Shown piece by piece: positions 25,280 through 34,179 of a stretch of 64,000 nt of DNA. This stretch comes from Microbacterium oxydans (GTDB taxonomy: Bacteria > Actinomycetota > Actinomycetes > Actinomycetales > Microbacteriaceae). A model generated the notes under the pieces. It searched no databases. It was not told where the DNA came from and saw only the letters and a list, made by a program, of their open reading frames with translations. The DNA lies in the NCBI RefSeq assembly GCF_900095745.1, contig NZ_FMIR01000019.1:124001-188000 (forward strand). Direction: 5' to 3'. The translations under genes and the position numbers were made by a program. Positions within the stretch are counted from its first letter, which is position 1. Each line of letters opens with the position of its first letter.

Positions 25280-26262
25280 TGAGCGCGAAATCCAAGCCGC
25301 TGCTTGCGGCCGACCGCGTCCGCCTCTACCTCACTCTCGTGCCGTACCTGCTCGAGCACGGCCAGGTGTCCCTCGCCGAGGCGGCCGAGGAGTTCGGCGT
25401 GACGCCGCAGGAGATGCGCGGCATGGTCGAGAAGCTGACGGTGATCGGGCTCCCCGGTGAGTCCGGTTACTGGCAGCAGCCGCAGGAGATGTTCGACATC
25501 AACTGGGACCTGCTCGACCTCGAGGATGTCATCGAAATCACCAACGATGTGGCCCTGCGTCGGGTCCCGCGCTTCACTGCGCGGGAGGCGGCAGCGCTGC
25601 TCGCCGGACTGCAGATGGTCGCGGCGGTGCCGGCTGTCTCGGACTCGGGTCTCGTCGCCGGCCTCATCTCGAAGTTGTCCCGCGGAGCAGCCGATGCTCC
25701 CGCCGAGGTCGTCGTCGCCCCGAGCGCCGTCGACGAGGTCCGCGAAGCTGTCGCGCGAGGTCTGCATGAGGGCGTCGCGATCGCTTTCACCTACCAGGCT
25801 CCGGATGCCGCACCGACGACCAGAACCGTCGATCCGATGCAGATCCTCATCACGAACGGCCAGTGGTACCTGCAGGGATGGTGCCACATGAGGCAGGCGA
25901 TGCGGACGTTCCATCTCGACCGTGTCAGCGCACCGACCCTCACCGACATCCCGATCACCCACGGCGGTGAACACGTCCCCGAGGCCTTCGCCGGTCTCGA
26001 CGACGAACGCGAGGTCACCGTGCGGGTGCCGGAGCGCCTCGCGCCCCTGTTGAGCGGCTTCGTTCCCACCGGGCAGCCCGATGTGGTCGACGGCGCGGTG
26101 ACCACCACATTGCACCTCGCCGATCCCCGTGGGGTCAAGCGGCTGGCCGGGAGGTTCGGCGGTGCGATGGAGGTTCGGGAGCCGGCCATCGCCCGATCCG
26201 CGACGAGGGACTGGGCCGCATCGGGACTCGCGCTTTATCGCCGCCCCGATGCCGAGCATTGA
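25279..26262 (+). CDS. pafC: PafC: WYL-domain DNA-damage regulator subunit
   Basis: 327 residues with the same HTH-WYL-WCX architecture as PafB. The HTH includes LAEAAEEFGVTPQEMRGMVEKL; the WYL motif is intact (NGQWYLQGW, Trp196-Tyr197-Leu198) and followed by FHLDRV. Functions only as a complex with PafB. Start ATG 25279 overlaps the pafB TGA (TGATG). The next genes tatA, tatC and helY keep the order found in mycobacteria. Confidence 0.92.
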   Translation: MSAKSKPLLAADRVRLYLTLVPYLLEHGQVSLAEAAEEFGVTPQEMRGMVEKLTVIGLPGESGYWQQPQEMFDINWDLLDLEDVIEITNDVALRRVPRFTAREAAALLAGLQMVAAVPAVSDSGLVAGLISKLSRGAADAPAEVVVAPSAVDEVREAVARGLHEGVAIAFTYQAPDAAPTTRTVDPMQILITNGQWYLQGWCHMRQAMRTFHLDRVSAPTLTDIPITHGGEHVPEAFAGLDDEREVTVRVPERLAPLLSGFVPTGQPDVVDGAVTTTLHLADPRGVKRLAGRFGGAMEVREPAIARSATRDWAASGLALYRRPDAEH

Positions 26263-26266
26263 TCTG

Positions 26267-26272
26267 TAGACT
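26267..26272 (+). promoter_or_regulatory. Candidate -10 element for the tatA-tatC-helY-lnt unit
   Basis: TAGACT right after the pafC stop, about 35 bases before tatA. No start codon sits at leaderless spacing, so a leader of roughly 28 bases is expected. Confidence 0.4.
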
Positions 26273-26306
26273 GAACCGAACGCTCATCGACGACGGGAAT
26301 CCTTAC

Positions 26307-26543
26307 ATGTTCGCTGGAATGCAAGGCTGGCACCTTCTGATCGTGCTCGCCGTGATCCTCCTTCTGTTCGGTGCCGCCAAGCTGCCGGCTCTGGCGAAGA
26401 GCATGGGCCAGTCCGCCCGCGTCTTCAAGGGTGAGATGAAGGCGATGAAGGAAGAGGACGGACCTCGCGCCGACTCGACCGTCGCGGACCCCACGTCGGT
26501 CAAGGACTCGGGCGCAGACCCTGAGATTCCGCCTCGCGCCTGA
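26307..26543 (+). CDS. tatA: Twin-arginine translocase subunit TatA
   Basis: 78 residues: short periplasm-facing N-terminus, one membrane helix (LLIVLAVILLLFGAAKLPALA), the FG-x-x-KLP hinge and an amphipathic helix followed by a charged disordered tail. Pore-forming component for export of folded proteins. ATG 26307 is preceded by a weak GGGAA; a second ATG at 26319 is possible. 6 bases before tatC. Confidence 0.94.
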   Translation: MFAGMQGWHLLIVLAVILLLFGAAKLPALAKSMGQSARVFKGEMKAMKEEDGPRADSTVADPTSVKDSGADPEIPPRA

Positions 26544-26549
26544 CCGGCC

Positions 26550-27359
26550 GTGGCAGCCATCGAACCGACCGTGATGCCGAAGGCGGATCGGGATCGGCGG
26601 ATGTCGCTCGGCGCGCATCTCGTCGAACTGCGCAAGCGTCTGATGTACGCGGCGCTCGCTCTGGTCGTGGGCATGGTCGTGGCGTTCATCGTCGCCGACC
26701 CGGTCATCCACTTCATCACAGAGCCCATCCGCATCATCACCGAGAAGCGCGGTGATGATTTCAGCGCGCTCAACTTCGGCACGGTGACGGCCGCGTTCGA
26801 CATGCGCATGCGGATCGCCTTCTCGATCGGCCTCTTCATCTCGGCGCCGGTCTGGCTGTGGCAGGTGTGGGCTTTCATCATGCCCGGCCTGACCCGTAAG
26901 GAGATCAAGTACACAGTCGGCTTCGTCGTCGCTGCCGTCCCGCTTTTCTTCGCCGGGTGCTACCTGGGCGTGATGATCATGCCGCATGTGATCGAGCTCA
27001 TGTGGAGCTTCACGCCCGACGGCGCGACGAACTTCTACTACGCGCAGGAGTATTACGACTTCGTCTTCAAGCTGATGATCGTCATCGGGGTCTCGTTCGT
27101 GCTGCCGGTCTTCCTCGTCGCGCTGAACCTGGCCGGTGTCATGTCGGGCAGGGCGATCCTCAAGGGCTGGCGCATCGCCATCATCATCGCGACGGTGTTC
27201 GCCGCGCTCGCGACGCCGGCCGCCGATGTGGTCAGCATGCTGATGCTCGCCGGGATCCTGATCGTCCTCTTCTTCGCCGCAGCGGGGCTCTCTCTCCTGT
27301 TCGACCGGCGCAAGCGCAAGCGCAACGAGGCGACCGGGCTGTTGCCGGACGCGGTATGA
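26550..27359 (+). CDS. tatC: Twin-arginine translocase subunit TatC
   Basis: 269 residues with six membrane segments; the substrate-receptor half of the Tat system. Conserved MSLGAHLVELRKRLMYAAL at the first helix and PVWLWQVWAFIMPGLTRKE in the loop, where the Glu and the twin-arginine recognition surface reside. GTG 26550 is the longest sensible start; an ATG at 26574 lies just before the conserved region. Overlaps helY by 4 bases. Confidence 0.94.
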   Translation: MAAIEPTVMPKADRDRRMSLGAHLVELRKRLMYAALALVVGMVVAFIVADPVIHFITEPIRIITEKRGDDFSALNFGTVTAAFDMRMRIAFSIGLFISAPVWLWQVWAFIMPGLTRKEIKYTVGFVVAAVPLFFAGCYLGVMIMPHVIELMWSFTPDGATNFYYAQEYYDFVFKLMIVIGVSFVLPVFLVALNLAGVMSGRAILKGWRIAIIIATVFAALATPAADVVSMLMLAGILIVLFFAAAGLSLLFDRRKRKRNEATGLLPDAV

Positions 27360-29830
27360 GCTCGCCCTCCGAGCGGTACGCGCAGGCGCAGCAGGCAGCG
27401 GAGCACCCGGAGTCCTCGGCTTTCGCAGCACTGCAGAAGTTCGAGCTCGATCCGTTCCAGGTCGCGGGATGCCATGCTCTGGAGAATGGCCGCAGTGTGC
27501 TGGTGGCCGCACCGACGGGGGCAGGGAAGACGATCGTCGGGGAGTTCGCGATCCACCTCGCGATGCGGACCGCGAGCGACAAGGCGTTCTACACCACGCC
27601 GATGAAGGCCCTCTCGAACCAGAAGTTCCGTGAGCTGGTCGAGGTTTATGGGGCGGATCAGGTCGGTCTGCTCACCGGTGACACCAACATCAACGGCAAC
27701 GCGCGCATCGTGGTGATGACCACCGAGGTCCTGCGCAACATGATCTACGCCGACTCCGCCGCGCTCCGCGACCTGCGCTACGTGATCATGGACGAAGTCC
27801 ACTACCTCGCCGATCGTTTCCGCGGAGCGGTGTGGGAAGAGGTCATCATCCACCTGCCTCAGCGGGTGCGACTGGTCTCGCTGAGCGCCACGGTCTCCAA
27901 TGCCGAGGAGTTCGGCGACTGGCTCGACACGGTCCGTGGCGACACCGACGTCATCGTCTCCGAGATCAGGCCCGTCCCGCTGGAGCAGCACGTTCTCGTC
28001 CGCGATGACCTGCTTCCGCTGTTCGACGATCGTGCGGGTCTCGCGACCGCGCAGGTGAACCAGGAGTTGATGCGCATCCGCTCGTCGACCGGGTCGAACT
28101 ACGACAACAACCCGCAGGCGCAGTCGTATCGCAGCGACCGTCATGCTGGACGACAGGCAAAGCGTCCACCGCGCGGCGGGCGACGGCCGGTGCGCGCCTC
28201 CAACGTCCGCCGGATCGAGCGGATGGATCGTCCGGATGTCGTGCACCTCTTGGAGCGCGCGAACCTGCTCCCGGCGATCTTCTTCATCTTCAGTCGAGTG
28301 GGGTGCGACGCCGCGGTCCAGCAGGTGCGGCGCTCCGGTCTTCGGCTGACATCCGCCGAGGAACGAACGGAGATCCGGGCCCTCGTGGAGGACCGGACCC
28401 GTACTCTCCAGGACGAAGACCTCGGCGTGCTCGGCTACTGGGAGTGGCTCGACAACCTCGAGCGCGGCGTCGCCTCGCACCACGCGGGTCTGCTGCCGGC
28501 CTTCAAGGAAGTCGTCGAGGAGCTGTACCGACGCAAACTCGTGAAAGTCGTCTTCGCGACGGAGACCCTGGCGCTCGGCATCAACATGCCCGCCCGTACG
28601 GTCGTTCTCGAGAAGATGGAGAAGTTCAACGGCGAGGCCAGGGTCGCGATCACCTCGGGGGAGTACACCCAGCTCACCGGTCGAGCTGGAAGGCGCGGGA
28701 TCGACGTCGAGGGCCATGCGGTCGTGCAGTGGACCGAGGGCATGGATCCGCAGGCCGTCGCCGCGCTGGCATCGCGCCGCACGTATCCGCTGAATTCGAG
28801 TTTCCGCCCCACGTACAACATGGCCGTGAACCTGATCGACATGTTCGGCAAGGCCAGGGCCCGCGAGATCCTCGAGTCTTCGTTCGCTCAATTCCAGGCG
28901 GATCGCGCTGTCGTCGGACTGGCGCGCCAGGTGCGAGAAGCCGAAGCGTCGCTGGCGGGTTACGAGAGTTCGATGGCGTGCGAGCACGGGGACTTTCCCG
29001 AGTATGCCGCCATCCGTCGAGAGCTCAGCGATCTCGAGAAGAAGAACCGGCAGGATTCCCAAGCGCCGCGGGCATCGCGCGACAAGCGGATGAAGCGCAT
29101 CCAGACGCTGCGCACGCAGATGCAGCGCCACCCCTGCCATCGCTGCCCGGATCGGGAAGCCCACGCGCGCTGGGCGGAACGTTACTGGAAGCTCAAGCGC
29201 CAGACCGACCGCATCCGGCGTCAGATCGAGACCCGCACCGGGACGGTGGCGCGCGTGTTCGATCGGGTGGTCGAGGTACTCGAGACTCTGGACTACCTCA
29301 CGGAGGTCGACGGCGAGACCACGTTGACGGAGGCCGGGCGCACGATGCGTCGCATATACGGAGAGCGCGATCTCCTCGTCGCCGAGTCGTTGCGCCAGGG
29401 ACTCTGGGCGGGCCTCGATGCCCCCTCGCTCGCGGCGATGGCATGCTGCCTCGTGTACGAACCGCGCCGTGACGAGGCGAACTCGGGGGAGCGGGGCCTC
29501 CCACGTGGCGCATTCCGCACGGCGTGGGAGAAGACGACGACCCTCTGGGCCGAGCTCGACGACCTCGAACAGGATCATCGTCTGCCGGGCAGTGAACCGC
29601 TCGCCGCCGGGCTCGCCGGTGCGATGCACGCCTGGGCTCGCGGGGGAATGCTCGATCGGGTGCTGATCGACGCCGACATGGCCGCGGGAGACTTCGTGCG
29701 CTGGGCGAAGCAGACGATCGACCTCCTCGATCAGTTGTCGATCGTGGCCGAGGATGCCGCTGTCGCGCGCACCGCACGCAGCGCCCTCGACGGTGTGCGT
29801 CGCGGCATCGTCGCCTATTCGTCGATGTGA
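27356..29830 (+). CDS. helY: Ski2-like superfamily 2 RNA helicase HelY
   Basis: 824 residues. Walker A AAPTGAGKT near residue 50, motif Ia TTPMKALSNQKF, motif II MDEVHYL near residue 145, SLSATVSN (III), and in the second RecA domain INMPARTVV and QLTGRAGRRGID (VI). The C-terminal half carries the DSHCT domain characteristic of Ski2/Mtr4-type helicases. The actinobacterial HelY is thought to act in RNA processing or decay. A basic low-complexity insertion (~residues 250-280) separates the RecA domains. Start overlaps tatC (ATGA); its stop overlaps the lnt start. Confidence 0.93.
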   Translation: MSSPSERYAQAQQAAEHPESSAFAALQKFELDPFQVAGCHALENGRSVLVAAPTGAGKTIVGEFAIHLAMRTASDKAFYTTPMKALSNQKFRELVEVYGADQVGLLTGDTNINGNARIVVMTTEVLRNMIYADSAALRDLRYVIMDEVHYLADRFRGAVWEEVIIHLPQRVRLVSLSATVSNAEEFGDWLDTVRGDTDVIVSEIRPVPLEQHVLVRDDLLPLFDDRAGLATAQVNQELMRIRSSTGSNYDNNPQAQSYRSDRHAGRQAKRPPRGGRRPVRASNVRRIERMDRPDVVHLLERANLLPAIFFIFSRVGCDAAVQQVRRSGLRLTSAEERTEIRALVEDRTRTLQDEDLGVLGYWEWLDNLERGVASHHAGLLPAFKEVVEELYRRKLVKVVFATETLALGINMPARTVVLEKMEKFNGEARVAITSGEYTQLTGRAGRRGIDVEGHAVVQWTEGMDPQAVAALASRRTYPLNSSFRPTYNMAVNLIDMFGKARAREILESSFAQFQADRAVVGLARQVREAEASLAGYESSMACEHGDFPEYAAIRRELSDLEKKNRQDSQAPRASRDKRMKRIQTLRTQMQRHPCHRCPDREAHARWAERYWKLKRQTDRIRRQIETRTGTVARVFDRVVEVLETLDYLTEVDGETTLTEAGRTMRRIYGERDLLVAESLRQGLWAGLDAPSLAAMACCLVYEPRRDEANSGERGLPRGAFRTAWEKTTTLWAELDDLEQDHRLPGSEPLAAGLAGAMHAWARGGMLDRVLIDADMAAGDFVRWAKQTIDLLDQLSIVAEDAAVARTARSALDGVRRGIVAYSSM

Positions 29831-31368
29831 TGATGGCGACGACGTCCGCGAATACCGCTGTGCCCGAGCGGGCGCTGCTGCCCCTGTGGGCAGCGGTGCC
29901 CACCGCCGCGCTCGGGGCTCTGCTGATGAACCTCGCCTATCCGGGCGCCGCGGTATGGGCGCTCGCATTCCCCGCCACAGCTCTCGTGCTCGTGTCCCTG
30001 ATCGGCCGGCGCTTCGGCGGAGCACTTCTGGTCGGTCTGGTCTACGGCATCCTGTTCTTCGCTCTTCTGGTCTCCTGGACGTCCCGCTACCTCGGGCCGA
30101 TTCCGTGGGCCGCGCTCAGCGTCGTCGAAGGTGGCCTCACCGCCATCGCGCTCGTGCCCATCGCACTCGCCTACAGATGGCTTCCTCGCGCCTTCCCCGG
30201 CGCTGCAGGGCGCATTCTGGGGCTTCCCACGGCCGTCGCGGCCCTGTGGGTCGGGCGTGAGCTCTTCGTCGGCTCCTGGCCGTACGGAGGCTTTCCGTGG
30301 GCGCGGATCGGGATGAGCCAGGCCGAGAGCCCCCTCGCACCGATCTCGTCGTGGCTCGGCGTGAGTGGACTCAGCTTCGTGATAGTGCTGCTCGTCGCGG
30401 TGCTGATCGAGATCGTCCGCCTGCGCGGATGGCGTCGTCCTCTGGCACTGCTGGTGCCGGCAGCGCTGGTGGTCGTTATGCTCTTCACTCCGCTGTTCCC
30501 GACCACCACTTCGGGGTCGATGAGGATCGCGGCGGTGCAGGGCAACGGACCGACCGGGTATTTCGACGAACGCGAACCGTTCTCCGTGATCCAGGCGCAG
30601 ACCGACGCGACAGTGCCCCTCTACGGAGAGGACGTCGATCTCGTGGTGTGGCCGGAGGGTTCTCTCGACGCAGATCCGTTCGAGAATGCGGCGATCGCCC
30701 GGAGGATGACTCTGGTGTCGAACCGTATCGATGCGCCGCTGCTGGCGAATGCGCCGACGGCGAGGGACGACCTCTACTTCAACACCTCGATGCTGTGGAC
30801 CGCTGACGGCACAGCCACGCAGACGCACGACAAGCGGCACCCCGTTCCCTTCGGCGAGTACGTGCCTGATCGCGCGTTCTACAACGCGCTGGCTCCCGAT
30901 CTGATCGGCCTGATCCAGCGGGAGTACACGCCGGGGTCGAACCCGCCGATCGTCGAGGTCGATGGCGTCCCGATCGGGCTCGCCATCTGCTTCGACGTCA
31001 TCTACGACGATGTGATCCGGGAAGGGCTGAACGACGGCGCCGAGGTGCTGGTCTTCCAGACCAACAACGCCGACTTCCGCGGTACCGACGAGAATCTGCA
31101 GCAGCTGTCCTTCGCCAGGATGCGTGCCATCGAGACGGGGCGCAGCGTCGTGAACGTGTCGACCGTCGGCACCAGCCAGGTCATCAGGGCCGACGGGTCG
31201 ACCGTGGCCAGTCTGGACGCAGGAGAGGCCGGAGCGCTGCTCGAAGATGTCGAGCTGCGTTCCGGCCTCACGGCGGGGGTTGTCCTGGGCCCCTGGATCC
31301 AGCAATTCCTGCTGTGGGGCGGTCTCGGCGCGCTGCTCCTCGGGTGGTGGCGCGCCCGGGGGCGTTAA
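29830..31368 (+). CDS. lnt: Apolipoprotein N-acyltransferase
   Basis: 512 residues. N-terminal bundle of about seven membrane helices, then an extracytoplasmic nitrilase domain with the catalytic triad in place: Glu276 (WPEGS), Lys335 (HDKRHPVPFGEYVP) and Cys387 (AICFD). Adds the third acyl chain to the N-terminal cysteine of lipoproteins after Lgt and Lsp; lgt is at the end of this window and a lipoprotein substrate is at 23358. No fused Ppm1 mannosyltransferase domain, unlike mycobacterial Ppm1/Lnt. Several ATGs cluster at the start; 29830 is taken. Its TAA overlaps the rbpA stop on the other strand. Confidence 0.93.
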   Translation: MMATTSANTAVPERALLPLWAAVPTAALGALLMNLAYPGAAVWALAFPATALVLVSLIGRRFGGALLVGLVYGILFFALLVSWTSRYLGPIPWAALSVVEGGLTAIALVPIALAYRWLPRAFPGAAGRILGLPTAVAALWVGRELFVGSWPYGGFPWARIGMSQAESPLAPISSWLGVSGLSFVIVLLVAVLIEIVRLRGWRRPLALLVPAALVVVMLFTPLFPTTTSGSMRIAAVQGNGPTGYFDEREPFSVIQAQTDATVPLYGEDVDLVVWPEGSLDADPFENAAIARRMTLVSNRIDAPLLANAPTARDDLYFNTSMLWTADGTATQTHDKRHPVPFGEYVPDRAFYNALAPDLIGLIQREYTPGSNPPIVEVDGVPIGLAICFDVIYDDVIREGLNDGAEVLVFQTNNADFRGTDENLQQLSFARMRAIETGRSVVNVSTVGTSQVIRADGSTVASLDAGEAGALLEDVELRSGLTAGVVLGPWIQQFLLWGGLGALLLGWWRARGR

Positions 31369-31748
31369 GCCCCGATCTTCTCGCGGGTCGGGTCTTCTCC
31401 GGCGCCGCGACGTGCGCGGATGAAGGCGAGTCGCTCTTCCAGCAACTCTTCGAGCTCCGCACGGGTACGGCGCTCCAACAGCATGTCCCAGTGGGTGCGA
31501 GCGGCCTTCTCGTCGGTCACTTCGAGTGTGACGGCCTGGCCGTCGACGTTCAGGCGGGCTTCGGCACCGCAGGCGCGGCACTCCCAGGTCTGGGGCGGTT
31601 CGGCGTCGGCCGCGAACATCAGGTTCGTGACGTGGCCGCAGGTGTCACAGGTATAGGTGGTCTCACGGCGCTCCATGAAAACGACGCCCTCTTCGCTCTG
31701 TAGGCTCTGGGCGCCGAGTCGGATGCCGCGCAGGCTGCGATCTGCCAT
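31365..31748 (-). CDS. rbpA: RNA polymerase-binding protein RbpA
   Basis: 127 residues, an actinobacteria-specific transcription factor that binds RNA polymerase and the principal sigma factor and stabilises open complexes. The N-terminal tail and core domain contain four zinc-site cysteines (CDTC at 34-37, CRAC at 57-60), the basic linker precedes RTHWDMLLERRTRAELEELLEERL, the sigma-interaction helices. AGAGGA upstream of ATG 31748. The rbpA/lnt tail-to-tail arrangement is shared with mycobacteria (Rv2050/Rv2051c). A SigR-type promoter candidate is at 31776-31803. Confidence 0.95.
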   Translation of the reverse strand: MADRSLRGIRLGAQSLQSEEGVVFMERRETTYTCDTCGHVTNLMFAADAEPPQTWECRACGAEARLNVDGQAVTLEVTDEKAARTHWDMLLERRTRAELEELLEERLAFIRARRGAGEDPTREKIGA

Positions 31749-31775
31749 TTTGTGGTCCTCTCGTCGCTGTCAGGT

Positions 31776-31803
31776 ATAACGCTCCAGCCTGTGCGCTTCA
31801 TCC
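31776..31803 (-). promoter_or_regulatory. Candidate SigR/SigH-type promoter of rbpA
   Basis: On the minus strand GGATG (31803-31799), exactly 18 bases, then GTTAT (31780-31776). The consensus for Streptomyces SigR is GGAAT-N18-GTT, and rbpA is a known SigR target there. The GGATG differs in the last two bases. The overlapping TATACC could alternatively be a housekeeping -10. Confidence 0.45.
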
Positions 31804-31824
31804 ACGCGGGCGGCTTCTCGGCGC

Positions 31825-31840
31825 GATTCACAGCTGAATC
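31825..31840. repeat. Short inverted repeat upstream of rbpA
   Basis: GATTCA-CAGC-TGAATC, a perfect 6-base inverted repeat with a 4-base centre, between the rbpA promoter and the end of the GDPD gene. Could be a regulator site or a weak hairpin ending the GDPD transcript. Confidence 0.35.
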
Positions 31841-31872
31841 TCAGCGGCGGAGGTTATGGGGCGCGTCGGGTC

Positions 31873-32649
31873 CTAGTGTTCGGAGAGGGTCCGGAGGGCG
31901 ACGTCAGCGCGATCCGAGACGATCCCGTCGACTCCTGCGGCAACGAGACGACGCATGTCGGCGGAATCGTTGACCGTCCACACATGTATCTCCACACTGC
32001 GTCGGTGGGCGGCACGGACGAGGGCAGGGGTGAGCACGGTGAGCACTCCGTGTCGCTCGGGGATCTGGAGCGCGTCGATTCCTTGGAGGACACGTGCGGG
32101 GGAGAGCCGGAGCGCGGACAGCGCGCGCAGCGCCGCGATCGTGCGGCTTCCGCCCGATGTCGCAGGCCGAAGCGAGGCGCCGGCCCGTAGGACGGAGGAG
32201 ACGGCTGCGCGGCGGTTCGCGTCTGAGAAACTCGTGACCAGCACGCGGTGGGTGTGTTCGACCAGAATCGGGCCGAGCGGGTCGACGGCCGCCGGTGTCT
32301 TCACATCGATGTTGAAGCGCACGTCGGGAAAAGAATCAAGTGCTTCCGCAACCGTGAACAGCCCGCCGTGGTCGGAGAAGATCTCGCGCAGTTCCCGCGT
32401 GCGCACGTCGCGCACTGCTCGCGTATCGCCGACGAGTCGTTCGAGCGTCGAGTCATGGAACAGCACCACATCGCCATCCGCTGAGACCTGGCAGTCGGTC
32501 TCGACATACTCGGCGCCTGCCGCGTGTGCGGCGGCGAAGGCTGCAGCAGAGTTCTCCCAGACGCCCGAATCCTCGCCCTCCGTAGTGACCAGACCGCGGT
32601 GAGCGAGGACTCGAGGATGCCGCGCCTTCGTGAAGTACGGGTGTGTCAC
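31873..32649 (-). CDS. Glycerophosphodiester phosphodiesterase family protein
   Basis: 258 residues, TIM-barrel GDPD. Catalytic His-Arg in VLAHRGL (His17, Arg18), metal/acid residues in WENSAAAF and ETDCQVSADGDVVLFHD, and the C-terminal VDGIVSDRAD. Hydrolyses deacylated phospholipids to glycerol 3-phosphate and an alcohol. No signal peptide. Its GTG overlaps the SPFH stop by 4 bases, so it is the third gene of an nfeD-SPFH-GDPD operon. Confidence 0.88.
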   Translation of the reverse strand: MTHPYFTKARHPRVLAHRGLVTTEGEDSGVWENSAAAFAAAHAAGAEYVETDCQVSADGDVVLFHDSTLERLVGDTRAVRDVRTRELREIFSDHGGLFTVAEALDSFPDVRFNIDVKTPAAVDPLGPILVEHTHRVLVTSFSDANRRAAVSSVLRAGASLRPATSGGSRTIAALRALSALRLSPARVLQGIDALQIPERHGVLTVLTPALVRAAHRRSVEIHVWTVNDSADMRRLVAAGVDGIVSDRADVALRTLSEH

Positions 32650-33575
32650 GCGCCGGGAAGCGTGTTCGTCGGGCCCTGACCCGGCTTCGGCGTGAACGCG
32701 CTGCCGATGCCCTTGAGAGCCTCGGTGAGTTCACTCGGGATGATCCACAGCTTGTTGGACTGTCCCTCACTGATCTTCGGCAGCATCTGGAGGTACTGGT
32801 AGGCCAGGAGCTTGTCGTCGGGCGCACCCTGGTGGATGGCGGTGAAGACGTTGTGGATCGCCTCGGCCTCACCCTGCGCACGGAGGACAGCGGCCTGCTT
32901 GTCTCCCTCGGCTCGGAGGATCTCGGCCTGGCGAGCACCTTCCGCCTCGAGGATCGCCGACTGCTTGGTGCCCTCCGCCGTCAGGATCGCCGCGCGACGG
33001 TCACGCTCGGCGCGCATCTGCTTCTCCATGGAGTCCTGGATGGAGATGGGAGGATCGATCGCCTTGAGCTCGACTCGGCCCACGCGGATGCCCCACTTGC
33101 CGGTCGCGTCATCGAGCACCACCCGGAGCTGACCGTTGATGTTGTCACGGCTGGTGAGGGCTTCCTCGAGGTTGAGACCACCGACGACGTTTCGCAGCGT
33201 CGTCGTGGTGAGCTGCTCGACCGCACCGAGGTAGTTGGCGATCTCATACGTCGCCGCCCGGGCATCCGTCACCTGGAAGTACACGACCGTGTCGATCGAG
33301 ACGACCAGGTTGTCCTCGGTGATCACCGGCTGCGGCGGGAACGAGACGACCTGCTCACGCATGTCGATCAGCGGCCGGAGACGGTCGATGAAGGGGACGA
33401 GGATGTTGAGTCCGGGGGTGAGGGTCTTGTGATAGCGGCCGAGGCGCTCGACGACGCCGGCGGTCGCCTGCGGGATGATCCGGATGGCACGCGCGACGGT
33501 GACCACCACGAAGATGATCACGGCGATGGCGAGGATCCAGCCGATCGCTGCGGGAATGAACGATGCGTCGTCCAC
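32646..33575 (-). CDS. SPFH/band 7 (stomatin-like) membrane protein
   Basis: 309 residues. One N-terminal membrane helix (AIGWILAIAVIIFVVVTVA), the band 7 domain (GVVERLGRYHKTLTPGLNIL through the DDATGKWGIRVGRVELK segment) and a coiled coil of repeated AEG units (LTAEGTKQSAILEAEGARQ...). Forms membrane microdomain scaffolds and pairs with NfeD, encoded 8 bases upstream. GTG 33575 with GGAGAA before it. The C-terminal tail PKPGQGPTNTLPGA is unstructured. Confidence 0.92.
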   Translation of the reverse strand: MDDASFIPAAIGWILAIAVIIFVVVTVARAIRIIPQATAGVVERLGRYHKTLTPGLNILVPFIDRLRPLIDMREQVVSFPPQPVITEDNLVVSIDTVVYFQVTDARAATYEIANYLGAVEQLTTTTLRNVVGGLNLEEALTSRDNINGQLRVVLDDATGKWGIRVGRVELKAIDPPISIQDSMEKQMRAERDRRAAILTAEGTKQSAILEAEGARQAEILRAEGDKQAAVLRAQGEAEAIHNVFTAIHQGAPDDKLLAYQYLQMLPKISEGQSNKLWIIPSELTEALKGIGSAFTPKPGQGPTNTLPGA

Positions 33576-33583
33576 GGGTTCTC

Positions 33584-34057
33584 CTAGTCGTTGACGGGTC
33601 GGACGATGGCGGTTGCGCCGTTGATCGCGCTTACGGCGACCGGGGCTCCCGGGGGGATGGCGACCGAGGTGGCGGTGCGCGCGGTCCAGGTGTCGCCGTT
33701 GGCGAGCTTCGCCTGGCCGGAGATCTGCGTGATCTCGACCAGTGCGATTCCGCGCAGATCGACGAGCGCATCCACATTGGACTTGGTCGGGTCTTCGCCG
33801 CGCCGCAGGCGCTTGAGCAACGGAGGCCGGAGGAAGAGGATGAACATCGCCGCCGCCGCGGCCGCGATGATCACCTGCACCCAGACCGGGACTCCGAGCA
33901 GGTCGGTCACCAGTCCGACGACACTGCCGAAGCTGAGCATGAGGAACGTGAAGTCCAACGAGAGCATCTCGATGACGAGGAACACGGCGATCAGGACCAG
34001 CCAGCCGATCCAAGCCCATTGGTCGATGAACGTGACGAATGTCGTGAAGTTGTCCAT
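33584..34057 (-). CDS. NfeD-like membrane protein
   Basis: 157 residues. About three to four membrane segments (WIGWLVLIAVFLVIEML, FLMLSFGSVVGLVTDLLG, VQVIIAAAAAAMFILFL) followed by a C-terminal OB-fold NfeD domain (ALVDLRGIALVEITQISGQAKLANGDTWTART). This is the short form without the ClpP-like protease. Partner of the stomatin-like protein next to it. Strong AAAGGAGGC ribosome-binding site. First gene of the operon. Confidence 0.9.
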   Translation of the reverse strand: MDNFTTFVTFIDQWAWIGWLVLIAVFLVIEMLSLDFTFLMLSFGSVVGLVTDLLGVPVWVQVIIAAAAAAMFILFLRPPLLKRLRRGEDPTKSNVDALVDLRGIALVEITQISGQAKLANGDTWTARTATSVAIPPGAPVAVSAINGATAIVRPVND

Positions 34058-34125
34058 GCGGCCTCCTTTGTGGTCAACGTATCACGCGGGCGGCCGCCGA
34101 TCCGGGCGCCACAGCGCTCCCTTGA

Positions 34126-34131
34126 TAGTGT
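34126..34131 (+). promoter_or_regulatory. Candidate -10 element for the SDR gene
   Basis: TAGTGT, placing the transcript start near 34138, exactly where the hairpin at 34137 begins. Confidence 0.35.
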
Positions 34132-34136
34132 GAGTG

Positions 34137-34158
34137 GGCCGTGCGATCACGGCCTTTT
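34137..34158 (+). other. Hairpin plus T-run in the SDR leader
   Basis: GGCCGTG-CGAT-CACGGCC followed by TTTT. Looks like an intrinsic terminator, but it stands between the presumed promoter and the SDR ribosome-binding site (GAGGAG). It could be a 5' stabilising hairpin, an attenuator, or a terminator for stray plus-strand transcription. Confidence 0.45.
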
Positions 34159-34179
34159 CGCGCATCATGAGGAGTCACC

